A stretch of 64,000 nt of DNA from DAISVY01 sp036826635 (GCA_036826635.1 DAISVY010000003.1:62001-126000); one strand, 5' to 3'. Counted from the first letter of the stretch, positions 40,719 to 50,730 are shown. Numbers and translations: made by a program. The notes: generated from the sequence alone by a model not told the origin.

Positions 40719-43007
40719 ATGAAGGTTATACGCAAAACACCGACAGTATTAGGCTTGTATTTGCTGGTCCTGCTGGCGTTAACTATGTTATACGCAGGGA
40801 GCTGCACATCCAAACTGGACGGTACGATGACCCCCAATCAGAAACCCCTGGTCTGGTTCGTCAATGTGCCGCCCGAGGATTACAGTACTTCCATTAACCC
40901 TATTCTTTACTGGGTCGGACAGGACAGAGACGGTCAGATCAAGTATTTTCGTTATATCGTTATCCGTGAGGATGCAATAGCTGATTCTCTTGGTCTCTCC
41001 GGGCGGCCTACCGATACCGACGTTCAGGATTTCATCAGCACGGTTTTACTGGTCTCGATGAAAGATTCGCTCTGGACCGAACTGTACGTGAACAGTGAAG
41101 AGGGGTTGCCGCAAACCTCCAATATCGTGCCGATGCAGGCGGAGTTGGAGAATCCGGTCCTTACTTTCGTTTCCCAGTACGTGTTCGTGCAGGCCTTCGA
41201 CGAGGAGGACCTTGGTTCGGACGTGGTTTACCGTCGTTACCAGCGTAATGACAACCCTCCTGAAACGTCGATTCAGCGCAAAATGGTTATTACGGAGCAG
41301 CTCTTTATCAATGCCGCTTCCGCCAGTGTAGAGGGATCCAACACCGGTATTCGTCTGACCTGGAAAGGCGAAGATATAGTCGATTATCCGACCGATCCCC
41401 CGGCCTTCGAGTTCGAGTGGAAGATGTTCGGTCCGTACCTTGACGACGAGTTCGAGCAACTCATCGATGAGTATGTTGTTCCGGTCTTTGTCTCGTCCGA
41501 TGCTCAGCTCTTCAGATTCGGCGACTACAATACTCAGATGGGTTGTGATACCTTCTGGACCGGTGGCGAAATCGACTCCATAGTCTGCGATTCCGCTACG
41601 CTTTATGTTACGGTTGACACGAGCTTCGATGCGCTGGGTAATCCGGTCTTCGACAGCACTGTTATTGACGTCGACACGGTGCACGAGAGTACGGTCTACG
41701 GTACGATTGATACCATTTTCAGAGTCAAAGACGCGGACTTTGCCGCCTCGCCTCTTTACCGGGTGGTGGACAGTTCGATGGAAGTGATTCTCGAGGAGCA
41801 GAGCGACGGAACGGTTGATACGATCCCGACCGGCAGTGTCTGGATTTCCGATACTATTGATGTTCTTTACAACGTCTATTGGAACGCACCATGTGACACC
41901 ACTCAGGAACAGAACTTCATGTTCTGGGTCCGTGCGCGCGACGATGCCGACGTGCCCGATCTGACACCTGACTTCGGTAATCTCAGGGTGATTGACCCCA
42001 AGAAAGAGCGCGATTTTCTTATCCTGGAAACGGGTAAGACAGCCTCCCAGAACCGAGCCTTTGTCGATAGTGTCAAGGCCTTCTGGGGTAATGCGATTGA
42101 AAATTGGGCTTTAAGTCGACCTGATTTGACCGGTGTCAGCTTCGACCCCGATGTTGACTACCTCAGGTACAGCGACTGGGTTAACGATGCTGCCCTGCTT
42201 AAGAAGTTCCTCAAGACGCTTCTTAGCTATAAGGTGGTTATCATAACCAACGATGATGTTGTCGCCAACGCCTTCGGTGCTGCTCCGTCGTCTGATGGTG
42301 CGGCATACATCTACACGGCCCTTTATTCCGGGGTCAATATGTGGGTGGCGTCGCGTGTGCCTCTGGGATCGTTTGATGTGGCCAATCCGGCGGGTCAGGT
42401 AATTCCCAGTCCTGACGGGAACTACGCCACGTTCTTCGGGGTAGAGGAATACCAATTCACCGGCTGGACATGGTGGGCCCTGAAGGGTGAGCCCGAAAAA
42501 TACCGTATTGAAGATTTTATCGGGGCATTGTCGCTGAACACCGACCGCTGGCCTAATCTCGTTGTCGATACGGCCCTTCTGCACCGGCGCTATGTTTGGC
42601 CGTCCCGGTATCCGTGGGCTGATTCGCTGGGTGCTCTGCCCGAAGTCGGTTGGGCGGTTCGCAACTCCTCTACTACGGAGGCGATGTACCTGTACAAGTC
42701 GCTGTACGGTGCCGACCACTTCCTGGGGGCTGGATACAGCTTCCACGGTCGCCCGGTGGCTCACCGTTTGAACGGCGGTTTGTTCCGAACCATGCACTGG
42801 CTCTTTACGCCGCTCTCTATCAAAGAACCGGCCTGTCAACAGATCGTGAACAGTGTCTTCGACTGGCTGTATCCTATTCGTCAGGATAACGAAGCCTCTG
42901 CCGCCGACAAGGGTGTTTATACCCGGGAGGAACTGGCCAAGCGTTATTGGGATACTTCTGATCGGGCCAGCAGCGGCAAAGAATTTCTGGATATGCTCAG
43001 TCGGTAG
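40719..43007 (+). CDS. Large predicted lipoprotein, family not recognised
   Basis: 762 residues with signal peptide and a lipobox-like AGSC at about residue 29. The mature part begins with beta-rich Ig/FN3-like segments (NPILYWVGQDRDGQIKYFRYIV) and is rich in Asp, Thr and Val. The C-terminal third (about 440-740) looks globular, with VVIITNDDVVANAFG and WPNLVVDTALLHRRYVWPSRYP. It is the third gene of the TonB receptor-PorV operon, starting 19 bases after the PorV stop, and is followed by a strong terminator. By position it could be the surface lipoprotein partner of the receptor (a SusD-like role), but I see no SusD sequence motif. Function unknown. Confidence 0.85.
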   Translation: MKVIRKTPTVLGLYLLVLLALTMLYAGSCTSKLDGTMTPNQKPLVWFVNVPPEDYSTSINPILYWVGQDRDGQIKYFRYIVIREDAIADSLGLSGRPTDTDVQDFISTVLLVSMKDSLWTELYVNSEEGLPQTSNIVPMQAELENPVLTFVSQYVFVQAFDEEDLGSDVVYRRYQRNDNPPETSIQRKMVITEQLFINAASASVEGSNTGIRLTWKGEDIVDYPTDPPAFEFEWKMFGPYLDDEFEQLIDEYVVPVFVSSDAQLFRFGDYNTQMGCDTFWTGGEIDSIVCDSATLYVTVDTSFDALGNPVFDSTVIDVDTVHESTVYGTIDTIFRVKDADFAASPLYRVVDSSMEVILEEQSDGTVDTIPTGSVWISDTIDVLYNVYWNAPCDTTQEQNFMFWVRARDDADVPDLTPDFGNLRVIDPKKERDFLILETGKTASQNRAFVDSVKAFWGNAIENWALSRPDLTGVSFDPDVDYLRYSDWVNDAALLKKFLKTLLSYKVVIITNDDVVANAFGAAPSSDGAAYIYTALYSGVNMWVASRVPLGSFDVANPAGQVIPSPDGNYATFFGVEEYQFTGWTWWALKGEPEKYRIEDFIGALSLNTDRWPNLVVDTALLHRRYVWPSRYPWADSLGALPEVGWAVRNSSTTEAMYLYKSLYGADHFLGAGYSFHGRPVAHRLNGGLFRTMHWLFTPLSIKEPACQQIVNSVFDWLYPIRQDNEASAADKGVYTREELAKRYWDTSDRASSGKEFLDMLSR

Positions 43008-43032
43008 AGCCCGACAACATAAGCGATAAGCA

Positions 43033-43061
43033 GGGGACCGAATTTTCGGTCCCCTTTTTTT
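43033..43061 (+). terminator. Terminator of the TonB receptor-PorV-lipoprotein operon
   Basis: Perfect stem GGGGACCGAA/TTCGGTCCCC followed by seven T. It overlaps the stop codon of the convergent glycosyltransferase gene. Confidence 0.92.
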
Positions 43062-45273
43062 ATGGCTGTGGTGCGAGGAGTTCCGGAGGTTTTCCCGTTC
43101 CGTCTAAGGCACGCTGAATCGTACGCGCCGCCTCGCTGTGGGGGAATTTTTCAGTAACCAGTTTGATAATCGAATCAGCCTGAAGTGTTTTCCCTTGTGA
43201 CATAAGCCCCGATGCGAGTATCGCGTAGGCCGGTACGAAAGTCGAATCGCCGACAATAGCTTGGCGGCTGTATTTTACCGACTGTTCCAACTGCCCTTTC
43301 ACACCGCTGGTCAGAGCGGACAGGTAGTATGTTTTCGCCTTCTCGCGTCCAAAAGCCCTGCGCCCGTGTCTGAAGTCGGGTTCAAAAGCTTCGTCGTCAG
43401 TCTCGATGGGCGGAGGTGAGGCCGACCGGGCCCGGCCGAGAAACTCGACAGCGGCGTCGGTCTCGCCGCGCTCAAGCAGAAGAGCAACGCCTTGATTGAG
43501 AACGTACAGATCATCGCCGGTGGCTTGGGCGGCTTCTCTTACGGTTTGAATGGCCCGTGGCGGGGTTACATTGGTATCGGCGAGTGTCGCCCGAATCAGA
43601 ATACTGTTGGCCGTGACATCGTAAGGGGCCAGATCGAGAGCGGGTGAGATCCATTGTCGGGCCTCTTCGTATTGTCTGTCGGTAAGGGATAGCGAGGCAA
43701 GGTCGTTGTAGACCTTGGGGCGTTGTGGATGCAGAAGCAATTCCCGCTCGAAATAACATGCGGCGGAGTCGGCGCGTCCCATTCGGAAGAAGCATGCCCC
43801 GATATTCAGGTTAACCTCCGGATAGGTCGGATCGCAGTCACGGGCTTGTCGGAAAAGCTCCAGGGCGCGAGGATAGTCTTGTCGTGAGTAATGGAATAAC
43901 CCTTTCGAGGTCAGCGATTGCGGGGAAACGCCGGCCGGCAGTCCAACCGGGGGGAAAAAGGAAAACAGCCCTATAATTACCGCGGCGGTGAGTATTGTCG
44001 CGCGTTTCCGTCCGATTCCATCTATTCTGGTCCCGATATAAGCGGCCCCGGCTGATGCCCAAATGAAATAATACGGCAAAAGCGGCAGGCGAAACCGGCT
44101 GTTGTAGAAAAACAGGGAGAGAGTCAGGATATACAGGATGACAAAGGTCAGCACCAGCAGGTTGGCGCGATCAAAGCGACGAATCGAGATTACACCGATA
44201 AACGCCAGAGGCAGGATAAATCCGAAACGGATCAGATTGTAGTGCAGAAACGGTATTTTATCGATAAATGGTCCCAGTGCGCGGTTGTTGGATATCTCTC
44301 GATTGGCCAATTGATATATGATCTTTTTGCCGCACAGTTTGAAAAAACGGCCCGGATTGGTCACTATCCAGCGCAGGGCCTGACCCGTCCAGTAAGACGA
44401 TACTTCCCCCGGTTTCAGTTGGCGACCGATGTCTTTTTCGGCTGCGTAGGTAATTTGTCCTATGCGCCAGTTGTTGCCCAGGGGCTCCGGTAGTCGGGCG
44501 CTGTAACCATCGGCGCTGTCGTTGTTGCCTATATACAGATTAATGCCGGCCTGGGAGGCAATCAACACCGGGTCATGAGCCAGCACCAGATTGCGTACGA
44601 ATATCGGCCCGACAAACACGGCCACTCCGATCAGGAGTACAATAGCCGTTCGCAACCATCGCGTCCGTTTTTGCCGGACGATTACGAATACCAGCAGCAG
44701 TGGTATTGCGATCAGGATTGTCGGGCGGGTAATTGCCGCCAATCCGCAGGCCAGACCGGCGTAGAAGATGTCCCGGTTCGTGCCGGATTCCATCCAGATC
44801 AACACGCGGTATATTGTCCACTGCATCAGCAGCAGGAACAGGGAGTCGAGAAGAATTTCACCCTCGAAGTAGACCGCTATCGGGCAGAGACTGTGTAAAA
44901 CAGCTGCGGCCAGCCCTGCTTTGTTTCCGAATAACCTGCAACCGATTTTCCAGGTCATGGCCACTGAGAGCAGTCCGACAACCAGTCCGAAAATACGGGC
45001 TACCCACAGTGATGAACCGAAAAGGGCAAACAAACCGCCCAGACACCAGATGTAAAAAGGCGCTCGGAAGTAGGTGGTGTCGCCGATTATGTTACCGTCG
45101 GCGATAGACTTAGCCAGGTTGATGTGATAATAATTATCAACTGTCAGTTGTTCCCATTCCGGTAGTTGCTGATACAGGTACAGATAGACCACCCGGATCA
45201 GCAGGGCCAGACCAAGTGTCAGCAACAGAGGAAGATAAGTTGATCGGGCAGGTGTCTCTTGCTCCGGGGCCAT
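43060..45273 (-). CDS. Membrane glycosyltransferase (GT39/PMT-ArnT-like) with C-terminal TPR repeats
   Basis: 737 residues. The N-terminal 430 residues form a multi-helix membrane domain of the GT-C fold. The early acidic motif VDNYYHINLAKSIADGN and the YFRAPFYIW segment are typical of PMT_2/ArnT-like enzymes, which use polyprenyl-phosphate sugars. The C-terminal 250 residues are TPR-like repeats (YPEVNLNIGACFFRMGRADSA, KVYNDLASLSLTDRQYEEA). The ATG at 45273 is chosen because the -10 box lies just upstream; the longer frame has no promoter room. Acceptor unknown; glycosylation of secreted proteins is possible given the neighbours. Confidence 0.88.
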   Translation of the reverse strand: MAPEQETPARSTYLPLLLTLGLALLIRVVYLYLYQQLPEWEQLTVDNYYHINLAKSIADGNIIGDTTYFRAPFYIWCLGGLFALFGSSLWVARIFGLVVGLLSVAMTWKIGCRLFGNKAGLAAAVLHSLCPIAVYFEGEILLDSLFLLLMQWTIYRVLIWMESGTNRDIFYAGLACGLAAITRPTILIAIPLLLVFVIVRQKRTRWLRTAIVLLIGVAVFVGPIFVRNLVLAHDPVLIASQAGINLYIGNNDSADGYSARLPEPLGNNWRIGQITYAAEKDIGRQLKPGEVSSYWTGQALRWIVTNPGRFFKLCGKKIIYQLANREISNNRALGPFIDKIPFLHYNLIRFGFILPLAFIGVISIRRFDRANLLVLTFVILYILTLSLFFYNSRFRLPLLPYYFIWASAGAAYIGTRIDGIGRKRATILTAAVIIGLFSFFPPVGLPAGVSPQSLTSKGLFHYSRQDYPRALELFRQARDCDPTYPEVNLNIGACFFRMGRADSAACYFERELLLHPQRPKVYNDLASLSLTDRQYEEARQWISPALDLAPYDVTANSILIRATLADTNVTPPRAIQTVREAAQATGDDLYVLNQGVALLLERGETDAAVEFLGRARSASPPPIETDDEAFEPDFRHGRRAFGREKAKTYYLSALTSGVKGQLEQSVKYSRQAIVGDSTFVPAYAILASGLMSQGKTLQADSIIKLVTEKFPHSEAARTIQRALDGTGKPPELLAPQP

Positions 45274-45279
45274 GAGCAC

Positions 45280-45285
45280 AATATA
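45280..45285 (-). promoter_or_regulatory. -10 box of the glycosyltransferase gene (leaderless arrangement)
   Basis: TATATT on the minus strand ends six bases before the ATG, the same distance as at hutI. No clear -35 box and no ribosome site. Confidence 0.4.
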
Positions 45286-45383
45286 GCCCTGCTCGGTACG
45301 AATTCCTGTAAAAACTTGCAACCGGATGAATCGGTTTTAGTCCGTGTCGTTGCCGATTTGCATACCCTCGTATTTTTATGCAC

Positions 45384-45402
45384 CTGTTCATCGGATGAAC
45401 AG
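45384..45402. promoter_or_regulatory. Palindromic operator candidate between glycosyltransferase and S8 protease genes
   Basis: CTGTTCAT-CGG-ATGAACAG, a perfect eight-base inverted repeat with three-base spacer. It lies about 45 bases upstream of a TATAAT (45437-45442) that lacks a -35 box, where an activator would bind, in a divergent promoter region. Confidence 0.5.
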
Positions 45403-45551
45403 TATGACGGTGGCCATGTAATCCCTTGCCCTACAATATAATTAATACCGGGCGTGGCGCTGTCGTGCAGTGGTCTGCGTGTTCTTTTGTCCGTTTAGCT
45501 ACGGCACAACCTTTGCTCAAAGGTACATCGGAAAAAACGGAAGGAGACGAC

Positions 45552-48461
45552 ATGCAGACTCGACCGGCAGGATTTGTTAGCGCGCTCATAATCTTTGCGC
45601 TTTTGCTCGCCCAGAGCGGGTTTACGGCTGTTGCGTCCGCCGATGACAATGGTCTTGCGTGGCTGGATAGTCCGGATCGAACTTCGGCTGACAGAATCAG
45701 CGTGGTTGTCTTTCTGGATAACTATTCTGTTCAGGAGGCGGTTCAGCGTACCGCTCTGGCTCCCCGTATGTCGCGCGCGTCCAGAATAAAGCAGGTCAGC
45801 AATACCCTTAAGGCTTACCGTTCGAGTTCCGAGTCTGTTGTCTCCGATTATCTTAAGTCCAATTCGACCATAGATGTTACCCGTTTCTGGATTGTGTCGG
45901 CTTTTGCGGCCGAATTGAGCCGTAGTCAAATAGAAACCGTGGCCGCCATGCCGGGAGTAAAGGCGATTGTTCCCGACGTGACTATTGAGAGCTTTGAGCC
46001 GGTCGAAGTCAGCGCGGCTCCTTCGCAGGTAGCCGGTGCCTCAAGTGAACTGCAACTGCTGCAGGTTCCGACACTCTGGGCGCAAGGTATCACCGGCCGC
46101 GGTCGTCTGGTTTGTTCTTTCGATACCGGGGTGGAGCAGGATCATCCGGCTCTGTCACCGCGCTGGCGCGGTAATCATGCCGCCCTGTCGGCCTCGTGGA
46201 TGTCGACCGTGGCCCCGGATACCCTGCCGTACGATCTTAAGGGACACGGTACGCATACCATGGGTCTGATGGTCGGGGTGGCCGGTGCCGATACTATCGG
46301 TGTCGCTCCCGGGGCGGAATGGATTACGGCCGGAGTTATCGATCAGGGCAAGTCGCTCACGGCTACTATAAGTGATATTCTGCTGGCTTTCGAGTGGGCG
46401 CTTGATCCCGATGGAAACCCGGAAACAACCGACGACGTTCCCGATGTTATCCTCAATAGCTGGGGTGTCCCGGCCAGTCTCTTTGGACCCTGTGACGAAA
46501 CCTTCTGGGAAGCTATCGACAATGTCGAAGCGGCCGGTATCGTGACGATCTTCTCGGCCGGTAACGAAGGTCCCGATCCGCAGACACTGCGCAATCCGGC
46601 CAACCGCGCGAGCAGCCCGATCAACTGTTTCTCAATCGGTGCGGTGGATAACAGCAAGCAGATTGCTTCTTTTTCTTCGCGTGGCCCGTCTGTCTGTGAC
46701 AGTGCCAGCATCAAGCCGGAAGTGGTTGCCCCCGGCGTGTCGATACGTTCCTGCACCAAGGACGGCAGCTATGCTTATATGAGCGGTACTTCCATGGCGG
46801 CGCCGTATATCGCCGGTCTGGTGGCTCTTTGTCGGCAGTATAATCCGGACGCCACCGTCGAAGAAATAAAGTGGGCTCTTATCCGTTCCGCCGAGGATCT
46901 GGGTGTGGAAGGTGAAGATAATGATTACGGCTACGGTTTCGTGGACGCATCCAAACTGTTGGATTATCTCTCGACGTCCGATTCTACCGATTTCGTAATC
47001 CGTGGCAAGACTATCTCCGGCGACGGTACGGCCGTTCCCGGGGAACAATTCGGGATGCAGTTGCTTCTGACTAATATCCGGGCCAACCTGGAACAGGTAA
47101 CGGGTCGTCTTGTCAGTTGCTCCGAGGGTGTCACGGTTATCAGCGAGAGCGCCGATTTCTTCTTCGGTCTCGGAGGCAGTGCCGCGATCAACACCAAGCC
47201 GTTCGAGATTGTTTTCGATGAAACGCTGTATCACGGTGAAAAGGTCCGGTTTACCCTTTATCTGGAGAATGAAGACAAGCAGGTCAGCGACAGCCTCTCT
47301 CTGGATATGACGGTCGGATTTGTGCCGACCGGATCGTGGGGCGACCACGATGCGGGGCGGACGGAACTCACGGTTAGTGATTTCGGTCAATACGGTCTGG
47401 GCTCCGGTTCTTTGTATAACGTCGGTGGTACCGGTATGAAGTACGACAACGGCGATAACCTCCTGTACGAAGCGGGTATTGTCCTGGGGCGTAATTCCAT
47501 TCAGATTGCAAGCTCACTGCGCGACAGTACCGGTGCTTTCACTCCTTCGGATTTCGTTCCGGTCGAATCTCTGTCCGATATTCAGGCCGATATCTACCAG
47601 GGTACGCACCGCATGGCCCGTATGGACGACGCTATGGCCGAGGTTTCTATCCCGGTAACCGTTTCGCAGGAGACGGTAGATTATGCCGCCGCCGGTGATG
47701 AGGATATGGTAATTTTCAAGTATTACCTCATCAACTCTTCGCTGGAATATCTCACGAATCTTCATTTCGGTTTCATGGCCGATTTCGATTTGTCCGACGG
47801 GGCCGACATGGTTAAGTATGATCCTGCGTATGAAATGATTTATCAGCAGTCCGCTTCCGGTCCGATGGTCGGTCTGGTGGCGCTTGACGGAATTGATGCT
47901 TTCAAGTCGCTGGATAACGGTCAGGATAAGGTCGGTTATACGTCCGAAGAGCAGTTTGGCCTGATTTCTTCGGCAACCGATGTTACGGACGGTCAGACGG
48001 GCGATATGATGCTGCTCGTCAGTGGTGGACCTTACGATTTGAACGCCCGGGATTCGGTAGCCGTTGCCCTGGCTTTGGTAGTCGCCGACAACCTGGCCGA
48101 TTTGCGGACCCGGGCGGCCAGAGCAGCCGACCATTATGCCGATATGCCCACCGACGTGGACGAAGATTATGCCGGTCTGCCGTCGGGATATGAACTTTGC
48201 CAGAACTATCCTAACCCGTTCAACCCGACCACCACCATCGAGTTCTCCCTGCCGGTGGCTGGCACGGTGGCCGTGGAGGTCTTCAACGTCCTCGGTCAGC
48301 GGGTTAAGCAGCTTTACGACGGTCAGCTTTCGGCCGGTCACCAGGTGATCGAATGGGACGGCCGCAATGACCATGGCAGCGAGGTGGCCAGCGGTGTGTA
48401 TTTCTACCGTCTGACGGCCGACGGATTCTCGCAGAGCAAAAAAATGATCCTTTTGAGATAA
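45552..48461 (+). CDS. Secreted subtilisin-like (S8) serine protease with type IX-like C-terminal sorting domain
   Basis: 969 residues. A signal peptide (ALIIFALLLAQSGFTAVASA) and an inhibitor-like prodomain (about 30-165) precede the S8 catalytic domain. Its triad is Asp191 (CSFDTGVEQ), His232 (GHGTHTMG) and Ser414 (SGTSMAAP). A beta-rich region (520-860) follows, and the C-terminus (from about 880) is the FlgD-like sorting domain with NYPNPFNPTTTIEFSLP and ending SGVYFYRL...KKMILLR. This signal is used by type IX secretion in Bacteroidetes and relatives. The ATG at 45552 follows AAGGAG by five bases and matches the signal peptide. Predicted cell-surface or extracellular enzyme. Confidence 0.93.
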   Translation: MQTRPAGFVSALIIFALLLAQSGFTAVASADDNGLAWLDSPDRTSADRISVVVFLDNYSVQEAVQRTALAPRMSRASRIKQVSNTLKAYRSSSESVVSDYLKSNSTIDVTRFWIVSAFAAELSRSQIETVAAMPGVKAIVPDVTIESFEPVEVSAAPSQVAGASSELQLLQVPTLWAQGITGRGRLVCSFDTGVEQDHPALSPRWRGNHAALSASWMSTVAPDTLPYDLKGHGTHTMGLMVGVAGADTIGVAPGAEWITAGVIDQGKSLTATISDILLAFEWALDPDGNPETTDDVPDVILNSWGVPASLFGPCDETFWEAIDNVEAAGIVTIFSAGNEGPDPQTLRNPANRASSPINCFSIGAVDNSKQIASFSSRGPSVCDSASIKPEVVAPGVSIRSCTKDGSYAYMSGTSMAAPYIAGLVALCRQYNPDATVEEIKWALIRSAEDLGVEGEDNDYGYGFVDASKLLDYLSTSDSTDFVIRGKTISGDGTAVPGEQFGMQLLLTNIRANLEQVTGRLVSCSEGVTVISESADFFFGLGGSAAINTKPFEIVFDETLYHGEKVRFTLYLENEDKQVSDSLSLDMTVGFVPTGSWGDHDAGRTELTVSDFGQYGLGSGSLYNVGGTGMKYDNGDNLLYEAGIVLGRNSIQIASSLRDSTGAFTPSDFVPVESLSDIQADIYQGTHRMARMDDAMAEVSIPVTVSQETVDYAAAGDEDMVIFKYYLINSSLEYLTNLHFGFMADFDLSDGADMVKYDPAYEMIYQQSASGPMVGLVALDGIDAFKSLDNGQDKVGYTSEEQFGLISSATDVTDGQTGDMMLLVSGGPYDLNARDSVAVALALVVADNLADLRTRAARAADHYADMPTDVDEDYAGLPSGYELCQNYPNPFNPTTTIEFSLPVAGTVAVEVFNVLGQRVKQLYDGQLSAGHQVIEWDGRNDHGSEVASGVYFYRLTADGFSQSKKMILLR

Positions 48462-48546
48462 TCGGGGCCTTTATTATATTGTACCAAGCTTATTGTTCCC
48501 CTTGTGCCTTAGCAGGAGCACAACGAAAACGGAAATGACAGTAGGG

Positions 48547-50730
48547 ATGAAGAAAATGCGACGTATTGTATTCACAATCTGGTTGCCGCTGTTTCTCTTG
48601 ATTACCCTGTTTTCTTCCCTGTCGGCTATGCCCCCGTCTCCTGAAGTAAGGCAGATGTGGGCCGATCAGGGCGTATTGGAAGAAAATATGGCCCGGTGGC
48701 ATTCGTTTCTGCAGCGGCAGAACTACGGTCACGACGATTTAACCCAGGCGTACAAGCAGGATTTTATGTCAATGGTAGCGGCCGATTCCGAAGCCGTTGA
48801 CACCATGCGAATCCCGATCCTGTTGGTTGAATTCCCCGACTATGCTCATGATTCTTCCAAGTATCGGGTAAATGGTCAGGTAGTTATCAGCTCGAACGTC
48901 GTCGGTGAACCGGAAGATTTCGAAACGCTGCTGTTCACTCGCGAGGGCGTCGATGATCCGTGTAACCCGACCGGTTCCATGACGGAATTCTACTGGGAGA
49001 ATTCTTATCATCATTACCTTATCCAGGGTGATGTTTACGGCTGGTTCACGATGCCGGAAACCTACGAGTATTACGTACAGGGCGATGATCACGGCATGAC
49101 GCGGGGGGCTCTTCTGGCCACTCATGCGGTTGATGCCGCCGAGGCCGGAGGAGTCGATTTCTCGCTGTACCGAGGTGGTGGTACCTGGCACGAGCATGTC
49201 CCGGGAGTGGTAGTAATCCATGCGGGACCCGGCGCCGAGAGCAATGCCTATGGCGGTTACGGTGTCTGGTCACACCGTGGGGTTATGCAATACACTCGCA
49301 ACTACGACGGCGTGTCCATGAGCGACTATACCATGAATCCCGAAGAGCAAGCGGGCTCGTGGTCCAATATTCTTGCCACTATTGGTGTTTTCTGCCACGA
49401 ATGGGGACATATTCTTGGTTTGCCGGACCTGTATGACACTTATTACAATCCCGGTTCCGAGGGCCTTGGCAACTGGACCATCATGGCGGGGGGAAGCTGG
49501 AACAATAACGGGCGGACACCGGCTCAGTTCGACGCCTGGTGCAAGCTTTATCTGGGATACCTTTCAGTCGTGTGGCTGGAGGCCAACATGCCCGGGGCGG
49601 TTATTCCGCAGGTAGAATATAACCCGGTTGTGTACGGTCTGGGAGCCGACCCCGATCCGTATCCGTTAGAATTCTGGCTGGTGGAAAACCGTCAGCAAGT
49701 CGGTTTCGATGAATATATCCCCGGTTCGGGTTTGTGTATTTACCATGTTGACTATTCCGTGCTCAACAACGATAACCCCGAGCGTTACCGCGTGGCGATG
49801 GAGCAGGCCGACGGTCTGAACGAGTTGGCTTTCGGCGGCAGCCGCGGTGACGCCGACGATCCCTGGCCGGGCCAGACCGACAATCGCAATTTCTTTGACT
49901 ATTCCGTCCCGAGTGCGTTTACCAACGACGGTGACCCCAGTCAGGTGGGAGTGTGGAATATAAGCGATCCCGGCCCGACCATGTACGCCGATCTTGAAGT
50001 CTATTATACCCGGCCGTGGGTCATGTTGACCGGTGACAGCATAACCTTGGATGACAGCCCGCCCGGCGGTAACGGCGACGGTCACCTGCAAAATGGCGAG
50101 ACTATCGAGTGTGATCTGGAAGTGCGTAATGTGATGCACATAGCATACAATCCGGTTGTTATCATGACTACGGATAATCCTGATATCGAGTTTATTCGCA
50201 GTCAGGTGGCGCTGAGCAGCCATTTGAACCCCATTACCAGCCAGACCACCAAGGTCCCGATCATTTTCCGGATACCGACTGATTTCGATTCCACGCTGGT
50301 GACTTTTACCGCCACAATCGTGGCCGACTCGGGGTATAGCTCTGACGACCGTTCCTGTGAATGTGTCATCACGTTTCAGGAGTCTTTGGGCGGTGACGGC
50401 TATACCGACGTAGCTGAAGGAGGCGACCCGGGTGACCTGTTGCCGTTCGAATTCGTTCTGGAACAGAATTACCCCAATCCCTTCAATCCCAGCACGATGA
50501 TTTCTTATACCCTCGGTCCCGGTAAGGCGGAGCTAACTGACCTGTCAGTCTATGATATTCTGGGGCAGAAAGTGGCCACGCTGGTGCACGAGGTGCAGGG
50601 GGTGGGGCAATACAACGTAAGCTGGAACGGCCATACCGACGATGGTCACCCGGTGGCGTCCGGGATGTATATGTATCGCCTGAGCCGGGGAGACCGCTCG
50701 GATAGCAGAAAAATGCTGCTTGTTAAATAA
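48547..50730 (+). CDS. Secreted M6-family (immune-inhibitor-A-like) metalloprotease with type IX-like sorting domain
   Basis: About 727 residues. A signal peptide is followed by the M6 catalytic domain with zinc motif HEWGHILGLPDLYD (His284, Glu285, His288). An Ig-like middle region comes next, then a C-terminal sorting domain (NYPNPFNPSTMISYTL ... SGMYMYRL ... RKMLLVK). Three nearby ATGs (48535, 48547, 48556) all give a signal peptide; 48547 is a compromise. It lies 85 bases downstream of the S8 protease, in the same orientation and with the same sorting tail, so the two are probably co-secreted. Ends at a terminator. Confidence 0.92.
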   Translation: MKKMRRIVFTIWLPLFLLITLFSSLSAMPPSPEVRQMWADQGVLEENMARWHSFLQRQNYGHDDLTQAYKQDFMSMVAADSEAVDTMRIPILLVEFPDYAHDSSKYRVNGQVVISSNVVGEPEDFETLLFTREGVDDPCNPTGSMTEFYWENSYHHYLIQGDVYGWFTMPETYEYYVQGDDHGMTRGALLATHAVDAAEAGGVDFSLYRGGGTWHEHVPGVVVIHAGPGAESNAYGGYGVWSHRGVMQYTRNYDGVSMSDYTMNPEEQAGSWSNILATIGVFCHEWGHILGLPDLYDTYYNPGSEGLGNWTIMAGGSWNNNGRTPAQFDAWCKLYLGYLSVVWLEANMPGAVIPQVEYNPVVYGLGADPDPYPLEFWLVENRQQVGFDEYIPGSGLCIYHVDYSVLNNDNPERYRVAMEQADGLNELAFGGSRGDADDPWPGQTDNRNFFDYSVPSAFTNDGDPSQVGVWNISDPGPTMYADLEVYYTRPWVMLTGDSITLDDSPPGGNGDGHLQNGETIECDLEVRNVMHIAYNPVVIMTTDNPDIEFIRSQVALSSHLNPITSQTTKVPIIFRIPTDFDSTLVTFTATIVADSGYSSDDRSCECVITFQESLGGDGYTDVAEGGDPGDLLPFEFVLEQNYPNPFNPSTMISYTLGPGKAELTDLSVYDILGQKVATLVHEVQGVGQYNVSWNGHTDDGHPVASGMYMYRLSRGDRSDSRKMLLVK

